Part shown: positions 1 through 6,316 of the stretch, piece by piece | How positions within the stretch are numbered: position 1 is the first letter of the stretch | How the letters are laid out: each line of letters opens with the position of its first letter | Assembly: GCA_900112785.1 (NCBI GenBank) | Contig: FONB01000014.1 | Coordinates: forward strand, 1-64,000 | Direction of reading: 5' to 3' | Source of the DNA: Phytobacter palmae | GTDB taxonomy: Bacteria; Pseudomonadota; Gammaproteobacteria; Enterobacterales; Enterobacteriaceae | DNA length: 64,000 bases | Notes under the pieces: model-generated | The model's database searches: none | Told to the model about the DNA's origin: nothing | The model's input: only the letters and a program-made list of their open reading frames with translations | Program-made: the position numbers and the translations under genes

Positions 1-39
1 GGCGAAATGCGCGGTGGATAATTCAAATTTTATCTTCAT
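1..39 (-). CDS. Start of a CDS following the endolysin (probable Rz-like spanin), partial
   Basis: An ATG at 39-37 opens a frame (MKIKFELSTAHFA) that runs off the window edge. It is preceded by a purine-rich GGGTGAG ribosome site and begins 16 bp after the endolysin stop. In lambdoid lysis cassettes the gene after the endolysin is normally the inner-membrane spanin Rz. Only 13 codons are visible, so the product is inferred from position alone. Confidence 0.4.
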   Translation of the reverse strand, partial: MKIKFELSTAHFA

Positions 40-55
40 GGACTCACCCTATTAT

Positions 56-592
56 TCACTGTTCCAACCCCCAACATGTCAAAGCGCTTTCCTGATCCCG
101 TCGCTCTACCTGCCCATAACAGCCGTTCGCCTGGCCTTTGGTTAACCGGCAGTCACGGCCACCATCTTTAATCCACCAGCGGATTGCTTCACAGGCACCT
201 TTGCGGTCGCCAGCATTAATGCGTTGGTAGAACGTTGAGGGGAAACATTTAGAGGGGCCGATGTTGTACGCGCAGAATGACGCAATGCCTACTTTCTGCG
301 GTTCAGTCAGCGGAACGTGGATGTTTTTCTGTACCCACGCAAGCGCCTTATCGCGCTCGACAGCGTTAACCTTCTTGCACTGTTCCTCTGTCGCTCTCTG
401 GCCTTTAATAACAACCTTACCATTCATAACCGTTACACCATGACACAGTGACCAGACGCCACCTGGATCAACAACGGCCACCAGTGCATTACCTTCTTTC
501 TCGCTGATGAACTGATCAAACAGTACCGGCGCTGATGCACCTGCAGCGATGAGAGACATCATTGCAGCGCTAAGCTTTGCTTTCTGCCCCAT
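56..592 (-). CDS. SAR endolysin (GH24 lysozyme, phage 21 R type)
   Basis: A muramidase that cleaves peptidoglycan at the end of the lytic cycle. The protein of 178 residues begins with a weakly hydrophobic, Ala/Ser/Gly-rich segment (about residues 8-26) of the signal-anchor-release type, so it would be exported by Sec, held in the membrane and released when the pinholin depolarises it. The catalytic Glu is E33 (in KEG) and the Asp D42 (in VDPGG). The position occupied by Thr in R21 and T4 lysozyme is a Ser here (S48, in VWSLCHG). The start at ATG 592 overlaps the holin stop (TGATG), giving translational coupling; a GTG one codon upstream is an alternative. Family assignment is firm; the SAR mechanism is inferred from the N-terminus. 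Confidence 0.93.
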   Translation of the reverse strand: MGQKAKLSAAMMSLIAAGASAPVLFDQFISEKEGNALVAVVDPGGVWSLCHGVTVMNGKVVIKGQRATEEQCKKVNAVERDKALAWVQKNIHVPLTEPQKVGIASFCAYNIGPSKCFPSTFYQRINAGDRKGACEAIRWWIKDGGRDCRLTKGQANGCYGQVERRDQESALTCWGLEQ

Positions 593-807
593 CACTCACC
601 CCTGGCGGCTTTGCGCCGATCCTCTTTGATTTTGAAATACAGATTGGTCAGATACGTCAGCAGACCAAAAAGAATACTTGCGAGAACGCCTAACGCTGCC
701 CACTGCGAGGGCGAGACTTTATCCAGAAGCTGGAGCACCCAGAACCCTCCGTTTGCTCCGGCAAAACCGTAGCTCACACCAGTTGTGATTTTGTCCATTC
801 GATACAT
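592..807 (-). CDS. Class II pinholin, S21-like, with dual start
   Basis: A small inner-membrane protein (71 residues) that times lysis by forming heptameric pinholes which depolarise the membrane and activate the SAR endolysin. The C-terminal half, with [22 protein letters not shown] and the basic tail [10 protein letters not shown], is nearly the same as in phage 21 S. Two membrane segments are visible at about residues 9-28 and 36-57. The start MYRM reproduces the dual-start arrangement of S21 (MKSM): initiation at codon 1 would give the antiholin, with the extra positive residue R3, and at codon 4 (798) the holin. A strong GGAGGTGGAG ribosome site precedes codon 1. Confidence 0.95.
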   Translation of the reverse strand: MYRMDKITTGVSYGFAGANGGFWVLQLLDKVSPSQWAALGVLASILFGLLTYLTNLYFKIKEDRRKAARGE

Positions 808-1084
808 ACTCCACCTCCACGTTAGGGAAGTGCTGTGTTAGTTAGATAGGTAAAGGAGACCTAGACTTCGGGCGTTTAATTAAAAAGAAGATTTACTATG
901 GTTTCCAGAAGCCAGAAATGGAGAAACCAACAAATCGAGGTTTGAGATTTGCTTTAAGTTCGTAGCGGAGTAATCACTCTTAGCATGTTACAGCTAAAAA
1001 TGCGGACCGCAGTAGTGTTTTTTGTTAATTTCTTGGGTATAACAAAAGAAGTTAGATTTAGTTTTTATCTCGAAAGGATACGTG

Positions 1085-1915
1085 ATGAGTACCAAGAAGA
1101 AATGTTTTATTGTTACACCTATTGGAAATTCTGAGTCAACAACCCGAAGGAAAGCGCAGGGGATTTTAGATGCAGTTTTGCGCCCCGTACTTGAAGAAAA
1201 ACAATTTGAAGTGTTTGTTTCCCATGAAATGTCTGAAATCGGCTCGATAACAAAACAAGTTATTGAACACCTACTGAAAGATGAGTTAGTTATAGCCAAC
1301 CTGACAGAACTAAATCCTAATGTCATGTATGAATTGGCAGTGCGTCATGCAGCCAGATTACCTGTAGTAATTATAGCCGAAGAAGGAACCATTCTTCCTT
1401 TTGATCTTTCAGATGAAAGAACTATTTTTTATAAAAATGACATGTTAGGCTCATATGAATTCAAGCCCATTTTTTTGAAAAATTTAGAATCAGCTTTGAG
1501 TGATGATGCACCTGATAATCCTATATATCGTGTTTCTCAATCACTATTGATACAAGAATCCACAGAGACAATGCCAGCCGATAAATACATAATCGAACGA
1601 ATAGATAATCTGGAAAAAGTGATAATAAACAATATAATGGGTGCGAGCAGAGCGTCCCCCAGCCCAAAAGTATTCGGCTATGAATTAGAATTATCAGGTC
1701 AAAGTGACACGCTGGTCGATTTCATGAGAAAATTATCGCTTACCCCAGGGGTTCTGAAAGTCAAAAGAAAATTAAATCTTATTAAAGGAAATGGAAACCA
1801 ATTTTTATATTTTGAGTCTATGTTTGAAAGCATCGATTTTGGAGAAATTAAAGAAATTGCCAAAGGGTTAAACCTCGAAGTTATTGGTCTTTCCGCGAAG
1901 AATATTATCCCTTAG
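1085..1915 (+). CDS. TIR-like / nucleoside deoxyribosyltransferase-like moron protein
   Basis: The protein has 276 residues. The N-terminal 130 residues show a Rossmann-like domain with VTPIG (10-14), NLTELNPNVMYELAVRH (72-88, containing NPN and the presumptive catalytic Glu83) and LPFD (104-107). These resemble nucleoside 2-deoxyribosyltransferase and TIR-like folds, which cleave N-glycosidic bonds of nucleosides or NAD. Residues 150-170 form a charged helical linker, and the last 100 residues are an unrecognised domain. The gene is A+T-rich, oriented against the neighbouring Q and lysis genes, preceded by AAGGATACGTG and followed by its own hairpin, which are marks of a moron acquired by transfer. 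A defence or exclusion role is inference. Start ATG 1085 is preferred to GTG 1082 on spacing. Confidence 0.75.
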   Translation: MSTKKKCFIVTPIGNSESTTRRKAQGILDAVLRPVLEEKQFEVFVSHEMSEIGSITKQVIEHLLKDELVIANLTELNPNVMYELAVRHAARLPVVIIAEEGTILPFDLSDERTIFYKNDMLGSYEFKPIFLKNLESALSDDAPDNPIYRVSQSLLIQESTETMPADKYIIERIDNLEKVIINNIMGASRASPSPKVFGYELELSGQSDTLVDFMRKLSLTPGVLKVKRKLNLIKGNGNQFLYFESMFESIDFGEIKEIAKGLNLEVIGLSAKNIIP

Positions 1916-1925
1916 CCGTAATATC

Positions 1926-1953
1926 AACCTCTCGCCGTATGTGCGAGAGGTTA
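1926..1953 (+). terminator. Hairpin after the 1085-1915 gene
   Basis: A perfect 10-bp stem (AACCTCTCGC at 1926-1935, GCGAGAGGTT at 1943-1952) with a 7-nt loop lies 10 bp past the stop. The following sequence (ATGTTATT) is T-rich without a clean run. It may also affect the opposing Q-dependent late transcript, whose leader would cross it. Confidence 0.55.
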
Positions 1954-1972
1954 TGTTATTAGGAAAGCAATC

Positions 1973-2338
1973 TTAAACTTCCATTTCTAGATTTATATTT
2001 AGCATTGATAAACATCCATCTATGAATCCCTCAGCCATCATCATTTCGATACGAATTTGTTTTTCACTTTTTTTCCTATTTTTTGCTATCTTCCTTTTTG
2101 AAACCTTATAGACATAATGAAAAACCAGTAAGTCATAATCGTAAGGCCGCTTCTGTTTCAGACGCGTCATGCACCCTTCAATCGTGAGACCATCACCGTC
2201 GGAACACATGGGACGGGTTTTACTCGTTTGCGGCAGCAGCCCCTTAAACCCAGCTGCTATTGGTGAATAATCGATGCCACAAGAATCGCTGGCCGCCCAG
2301 GTACCCCATAATTCCAGAACTTTTTGAATGTCGCGCAT
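1973..2338 (-). CDS. Q: Late antiterminator Q, phage 82 type
   Basis: Q proteins bind DNA at the late promoter and modify paused RNA polymerase so that it reads through terminators into the lysis and structural genes. The 121-residue sequence follows Q82: it opens MRDIQKVLELWGTW, has SPIAAGFKGLLP, then TRPMCSDGDG and GCMTRLKQ, and ends in NLEMEV. A basic helix-turn-helix-like stretch (SKRKIAKNRKKSEKQIR) occupies about residues 79-95. It is the last gene of the DinI-RusA-DUF968 block. Its late promoter should lie just downstream (below 1973), and the lysis genes start 1.2 kb away because the 1085-1915 gene sits between. Confidence 0.92.
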   Translation of the reverse strand: MRDIQKVLELWGTWAASDSCGIDYSPIAAGFKGLLPQTSKTRPMCSDGDGLTIEGCMTRLKQKRPYDYDLLVFHYVYKVSKRKIAKNRKKSEKQIRIEMMMAEGFIDGCLSMLNINLEMEV

Positions 2339-2353
2339 AGTATTCTCCAGATG

Positions 2354-3379
2354 TCAGGCCAGTACGCCGAGCGCAAAGGCACGGTCCAGCAATTTGATAA
2401 TGAGTTCAGGTTGTGTGCCGTACTGGCGCTCGAACCCCGCCGGGCTGTTGTGAAGCTCGGTATGGTGTTTTCTACAAAGCGGGATGGTAAACGCGTCGTG
2501 GGCTTTGGTCGCCATCCCACCCTGCCCCCAGCCAATCAGATGATGAGCATCATCGGCGGGGTTGCCGCAGCACGTGCACGGTTGGGTCTTCACCCAGGCC
2601 AGGAACTTTGGATTTTCCCAGCGAGTGCGTTTTGGTCGCGCATAAAGCGTCTGCGGCGCCACGGGATCAACCGTGACTGAAACCACGGGTTTTGCGGCTG
2701 GTGGCTGAGGTAATGCCGCCTTTTTGACTTTCTCCGCCAGTATGCTGGTGGCTGGCAGAGACGGGACAATATCGGATTCGCGCATAACAGACGACATTGT
2801 TTCGACGGGCAAACCAAGCACCCGGCGGGAAACTTCTTCCGGTATGGCATGAGTAACTCCCCGGAGAATGGCCCACCAGCACAGCTCTGGCAGAGTTACT
2901 TCGTGGTCGTCAGCAAATCGCAGCTCACCGCGAATGGCGCGCAAAATCCAGGTGGCGGCATTTTTGGCTACGATTTGATCCAGTTCCTGGCTGGGGGCTT
3001 CACGCAACTGGTTATCGCAGTGCCAGCAAAGCAGTGCGGCGCCACCGGCATGGTGATGCGTAACCAGCTCTTTGTGGTGATAAGTTGAGTGCGGCCACTG
3101 GCACTTTTTACCGCGGCGCCGTAACCAGGCCTCAAGCCCATTAATACCTCCAGCCGCATTAATAACCTTTTGATGAGTGAAGAACGGGCACAATGCCGCA
3201 TCATTAATAAGCATCTGCCGGGCAGGCGGTACGGCGCCCGAAGGAAGGTCAGCCATGCTCTCTGGCTGACGCTCCACCAGTACGCGACCAGAAGTGAAGA
3301 TATGCATTAGCTCTTTGCCGGGGCGCAGCAGCACCACGCCCATTTCGCGGGCAATATCCGGTTTCAGCAAGGCGCGCAT
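2354..3379 (-). CDS. DUF968-family phage protein with HNH-like C-terminus
   Basis: Protein of 341 residues taken from ATG 3379 (MRALLKPDIAREMGVVLLRPG), which overlaps the end of rusA by 16 bp; an upstream in-frame extension to 3436 lies inside rusA and is less likely. The last 80 residues carry a Cys/His cluster, TCCGNPADDAHHLIGWGQGG followed by PLCRKHHTELHN, typical of HNH-type zinc nuclease folds. DUF968 proteins are common beside RusA or Nin-region genes in lambdoid phages and have been linked to recombination. Nuclease activity is inferred from the motif. Residues 85-170 hold a second Cys/His group (CPFFTHQK, CQWPHSTYHH, CWHCDNQ), so the protein may bind more than one metal. Confidence 0.82.
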   Translation of the reverse strand: MRALLKPDIAREMGVVLLRPGKELMHIFTSGRVLVERQPESMADLPSGAVPPARQMLINDAALCPFFTHQKVINAAGGINGLEAWLRRRGKKCQWPHSTYHHKELVTHHHAGGAALLCWHCDNQLREAPSQELDQIVAKNAATWILRAIRGELRFADDHEVTLPELCWWAILRGVTHAIPEEVSRRVLGLPVETMSSVMRESDIVPSLPATSILAEKVKKAALPQPPAAKPVVSVTVDPVAPQTLYARPKRTRWENPKFLAWVKTQPCTCCGNPADDAHHLIGWGQGGMATKAHDAFTIPLCRKHHTELHNSPAGFERQYGTQPELIIKLLDRAFALGVLA

Positions 3380-3732
3380 GCCGCCTCCCGGATTATGATT
3401 TGCCCGAACTCGCCCCACACTTTGGTTATGCGGCAATCCCAGATGTGCGCATCATCCTCATAGAGCGCGTCCATCAGGGCTTTCAGCATGTTGTCGCAGT
3501 CAGGCTTAGCCTGGTGTGGCTGGCCGTTATGTTGCTGGCGTTTCTTTTTGCTCCAACTGGCGGGCATAGGAAGGACAAACGTGACATGCGCACCAGAGTC
3601 AGGCAGGGCTACACCACGCAGCCGCACCTCATCGCAGAACGCCCGGTAACGCATAACCTCAGGGCGCTTTTTCCACTTGTCGGCGCGAGTCATACGAGGC
3701 TTGCCCATAGGCACGATAGGATAAATTTGCAT
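3364..3732 (-). CDS. rusA: Holliday junction resolvase RusA
   Basis: A homodimeric, metal-dependent endonuclease that resolves four-way junctions made during phage recombination and replication. The 122-residue protein has the expected family length. Residues matching the RusA active site are D78 and D80 (KPDCDN), K84 and D94 (YEDDAHIWDCRI). The start at ATG 3732 is preferred over one seven codons upstream because GGGAG lies at good spacing and the codon follows the stop of the 66-residue gene by 2 bp. It lies between small phage genes and DUF968 in a block that ends in Q, a usual place for RusA in lambdoid phages. Confidence 0.93.
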   Translation of the reverse strand: MQIYPIVPMGKPRMTRADKWKKRPEVMRYRAFCDEVRLRGVALPDSGAHVTFVLPMPASWSKKKRQQHNGQPHQAKPDCDNMLKALMDALYEDDAHIWDCRITKVWGEFGQIIIREAACAPC

Positions 3733-3734
3733 AC

Positions 3735-3935
3735 TCACTCCCAGTGCCTCCACTGGTAAGTTTTATCTGGACGCGGGGGGTTTTCTGACTCAGGTAATCT
3801 GGCACTGACAATCCAGGTCTTATAGTCAGATGAAAGGCTTTTTTCGGTTTTTACGTGATTTGCTGCATAGCGGGCCACCAGCTCGGTGGCCTGTTCTGCA
3901 GTGAGGTCGGTATGCGTGAACCAGCCTTTTTTCAT
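3735..3935 (-). CDS. Small phage protein (66 aa), unknown function
   Basis: The sequence (MKKGWFTHTDLTAEQATELV...) is not assigned to a function. It is hydrophilic, with no membrane segment, and looks like a small globular domain of the kind found in the nin-like regions of Salmonella and Escherichia prophages. It overlaps the upstream 30-residue frame by ATGA and stops 2 bp before rusA, so it is translated as part of the same unit. The tight coupling on both sides is the main support for it being real. Confidence 0.72.
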   Translation of the reverse strand: MKKGWFTHTDLTAEQATELVARYAANHVKTEKSLSSDYKTWIVSARLPESENPPRPDKTYQWRHWE

Positions 3936-4024
3936 GCGAAACCTCGCCCGGCGGCAAGATGCACAAAAAAGCTGGCGTAGATATACGTCAGGTAATTTCG
4001 GTTTTTCGATGTTTTTTGCGCCAT
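3932..4024 (-). CDS. Very small phage ORF (30 aa)
   Basis: A 30-codon frame (MAQKTSKNRNYLTYIYASFF...) starts at ATG 4024 behind a good ribosome site (GGAGAAAGCC before ATG) and ends in an ATGA overlap with the 66-residue gene. A basic N-terminus is followed by an aromatic, mildly hydrophobic stretch. The context, with perfect coupling, supports translation; function is unknown. Confidence 0.5.
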   Translation of the reverse strand: MAQKTSKNRNYLTYIYASFFVHLAAGRGFA

Positions 4025-4067
4025 GGCTTTCTCCGTGGCGCAGCAGACTGCCAGTTGTTCAGGCTGG

Positions 4068-4331
4068 CTAAAACAATATATCAGAAACTGGAGAAACCCG
4101 GTAACCGGCTCGCTCGAGCATCTGTGTAAAAAGGGATGGTGTGCCAATAATCTCATCATCCTGAATAGGCATAAATGATACCTGCCCACCACGGCGGTAC
4201 ATTAAAGCCCTTTCACATTCAGGAAAACTTTGCAGTCTGGCGACGATGACCCCATCGTGACATCTGATGACTACATACCCCTTGTTTGGCAATTCTTCTG
4301 GTTCTTCCACTCCCCAACCCCCTTCATTCAC
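4068..4331 (-). CDS. Phage protein of unknown function (87 aa)
   Basis: The hydrophilic 87-residue protein contains YVVIRCHDGVIVARLQSF, a beta-rich stretch, then RGGQVSFMPIQDDEIIGTPS. No known motif is recognised. It lies between the dinI-like gene (24 bp upstream) and the small coupled frames leading to rusA, on the same strand. The ribosome site is weak (GAGTTTCCGTGTGA before ATG), so translation may depend on that of the dinI-like gene. Confidence 0.6.
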   Translation of the reverse strand: MNEGGWGVEEPEELPNKGYVVIRCHDGVIVARLQSFPECERALMYRRGGQVSFMPIQDDEIIGTPSLFTQMLERAGYRVSPVSDILF

Positions 4332-4355
4332 ACGGAAACTCAGTGACAGCGCATT

Positions 4356-4589
4356 TCAGTAAAACCAGTCGTCGGCGCTTTCCCATGTCTCCTGAAGGAT
4401 TTTCTCAACTTTCCTTTTATCGTCTTTATCGCCACCGAAGACGGTCAGCCCGTCAGAGCCCGTCCGGCGGATAACCAGATTGCAATTTTCATACTGGTCA
4501 TTAAGCCGTTTCAGCAACTCCTTTTCCAAAGCAGGGACAACACCCTTCGGAAGTTCTTTTGTACGATCAATGGTTAATTCGATCTTCAT
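4356..4589 (-). CDS. dinI: DinI-family SOS protein
   Basis: DinI binds RecA filaments and modulates coprotease and recombinase activity, thereby tuning SOS cleavage of LexA and phage repressors. The 77-residue product has the DinI layout: MKIELTIDRT strand, LPKGVVPALEKELLKRL helix, GLTVFGGDKDDKRKV strand-turn-helix, and the family ending ILQETWESADDWFY. Start ATG 4589 matches the family start; an ATG four codons upstream is also in frame. A near-perfect LexA box lies 20 bp upstream of this start. It heads the block running to rusA, DUF968 and Q. Confidence 0.92.
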   Translation of the reverse strand: MKIELTIDRTKELPKGVVPALEKELLKRLNDQYENCNLVIRRTGSDGLTVFGGDKDDKRKVEKILQETWESADDWFY

Positions 4590-4608
4590 AATCCACCCCA
4601 TTGCATAG

Positions 4609-4624
4609 CTGTATATTTATACAG
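4609..4624. promoter_or_regulatory. LexA (SOS) box upstream of dinI-like gene
   Basis: CTGTATATTTATACAG is the 16-bp core CTGT-N8-ACAG with an A/T-only centre, close to the ideal LexA operator. On the minus strand possible -35 (TTGTAC) and -10 elements flank or overlap it, as in other SOS promoters. The site implies that the dinI-rusA-Q block is induced by DNA damage. Confidence 0.9.
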
Positions 4625-5048
4625 TACAACTATACATCAGAATTTTCAATACCTTCAAAAAAGAGATGGTAAAGGAATTCTGGGCATCGGATGACAACAT
4701 ACAGTTCGCAGTTGTCCTGGTATATAAATCATCACTTTCACTGGAGATCCCCAAGCATTGATGATGGTCTGCATTATGGGGAAAAGGAGGATTGTAACGT
4801 AGATGAAGAGTGGTCTCCTCAACAAGGGATAGAATAAGTCTTACATTAACCGAGTTCTAAACGTTGAGGATGTTTTTCTGGGGAATTATTGTTAAATTAA
4901 GCAATAGCTGAGGGCTTAGATTGTTTTCTAATCACAACCAACCTAAAATGATAACTGGTGCTAATTGTTCAGAGTAATATGGACATTATAAATAGGCAGT
5001 ATAAAAATCATACTGTAATGATGAAGCAGTCTACTAAAAGAGGAAATT
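4625..5048. other. Intergenic region between dinI-like gene and the 5049 moron
   Basis: This 424-bp A+T-rich stretch separates two divergent genes. It holds the moron promoter near its right end. A 48-codon plus-strand frame at 4691-4837 (MTTYSSQLSWYINHHFHWRS..., acidic C-terminus) has no convincing ribosome site and is not called as a gene. No RNA gene or repeat was recognised. Confidence 0.5.
4965..4992 (+). promoter_or_regulatory. Putative sigma-70 promoter of the 5049-6215 gene
   Basis: TTGTTC (4965-4970) and TATAAA (4987-4992) are separated by 16 bp. The predicted RNA start near 5000 leaves a leader of about 50 nt before the ATG, which has AAAGAGGAAATT as ribosome site. Confidence 0.45.
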
Positions 5049-6215
5049 ATGGCCTTTTGGGATGATAATTATTTAAAAGAAGCTAACAGAATAGACAGCT
5101 TTTTAGAAAATAAATTAAGTTATATAAATGAAATAACTCAACCCACCGCATCTGAAACGGATGGAGTATTCATTGACAGAACAATTTATAATTCATGGAA
5201 GATTTTTTATCATCTTTATATAGCCCGAAGAGATGCGCTCAACGAATATACCAAATTTAACCAAAAAACCTTACAATACCAAGCTCGGCCAGCTCTTGAT
5301 TTATACAAAGAAGCCCCCTTTCAGTTTGTTGGTATCTTAGCACGACTTCTGTATGAATTTTACTTCTGGAATTACGATGCAAGTACATATCCTGACATTT
5401 TAAGTAGCGAGTCGCTTGAAAGATTAAGTCGCCTGTCAAATCAAGAATTATGGGGAGATCAATTTAAATGGATTGATAAAAAGATGGCGACATCAATGTT
5501 GCGTGATATTATGAGTTCAGATGAATTCAAGGCAATTAGGGGTATTTCTTCGAAAATAGAAGATTTTAAATCAGAAATAACAATTCATATTGAAGAATCA
5601 ACAAGGTTGTTTGACGAAAAATTTGGGGAATCCAATAAAAAAATATTAGAATCACTTAAAAATATCGATAATTACCAGAACCAAATAAATGATTATCAAA
5701 GCAAACTTGAGGATTATAAAAGCAATTATAACTTTACATTACTAAGCAGAGCATTCAATAATTTAAAAAATAGCAAGCAAATTGAAAGGAATTCTAGTCG
5801 TATCATTACGAGAGTTTTGTCAGGTGCATTATTAATCCCACCGGTATTTTCTTTTTTTAATCATATTTATAGCTGGGTAAGTGTTGGGGAAGGGCTTTCC
5901 TCACTGACATACTACTTACCATTATTAACCGTTGAGATTCTCGTATTTTACTTCATGCGATTATATTATAGTGAAGTTAGGAACATTAATACCCAACTAC
6001 TACAAATCGAACATAGGCTGAGCCTCTGTGAGTTCATACAAGATTACATCGAAAAGAAAAATACAGATAAAGAAAATAAAGAATCTTGGAACTTATTTGA
6101 ATCTTTAATATTTGCGCCCATCCAAGTAACCCCTGATAACATCCCCTCAGTTATTGACGGTGCAAATGCTGTTGCAGAATTAGCTGGTAAAATCATGTCT
6201 AAATCAAAAGACTAA
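5049..6215 (+). CDS. Coiled-coil membrane protein, candidate defence or exclusion moron
   Basis: The 388-residue protein has a helical, Trp/Tyr/Phe-rich N-terminal region (1-150), a heptad-like coiled coil at about 160-250 (KIEDFKSEITIHIEES, NIDNYQNQINDYQSKL), two membrane helices at about 255-278 and 286-307, and a cytoplasmic C-terminal tail. No family could be named. Base composition is much more A+T-rich than the phage genes on either side, and orientation is opposite to them. It has its own promoter and terminator-like hairpin and splits the dinI block from the methyltransferase gene. These are moron features. Membrane proteins of this build act in superinfection exclusion or abortive infection in several phages; that role here is inference only. 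Confidence 0.75.
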   Translation: MAFWDDNYLKEANRIDSFLENKLSYINEITQPTASETDGVFIDRTIYNSWKIFYHLYIARRDALNEYTKFNQKTLQYQARPALDLYKEAPFQFVGILARLLYEFYFWNYDASTYPDILSSESLERLSRLSNQELWGDQFKWIDKKMATSMLRDIMSSDEFKAIRGISSKIEDFKSEITIHIEESTRLFDEKFGESNKKILESLKNIDNYQNQINDYQSKLEDYKSNYNFTLLSRAFNNLKNSKQIERNSSRIITRVLSGALLIPPVFSFFNHIYSWVSVGEGLSSLTYYLPLLTVEILVFYFMRLYYSEVRNINTQLLQIEHRLSLCEFIQDYIEKKNTDKENKESWNLFESLIFAPIQVTPDNIPSVIDGANAVAELAGKIMSKSKD

Positions 6216-6256
6216 CATCAAAATACATGCTGCTAAATTCCAGTGCCACATAAATG

Positions 6257-6281
6257 CCCCCTCGTAGTTTTGAGAGGGGGT
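6257..6281 (+). terminator. Hairpin after the 5049-6215 gene
   Basis: CCCCCTC (6257-6263) pairs with GAGGGGG (6274-6280) over a 10-nt loop, 41 bp after the stop. The downstream sequence is TGTGTCT, not a full T run. It lies between two convergent genes. Confidence 0.5.
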
Positions 6282-6316
6282 GTGTCTAACGTTTGTGCTT
6301 ACGCTTTATGTTCCCT

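Noticed and set aside
3400-3759. Long plus-strand frame opposite rusA
   Set aside because: Mirrors the rusA coding sequence, has no ribosome site or motif, and rusA is clearly the real gene.
4691-4837. 48-codon plus-strand frame upstream of the 5049 gene
   Set aside because: No usable ribosome site and no family; kept only as a note in the intergenic entry.
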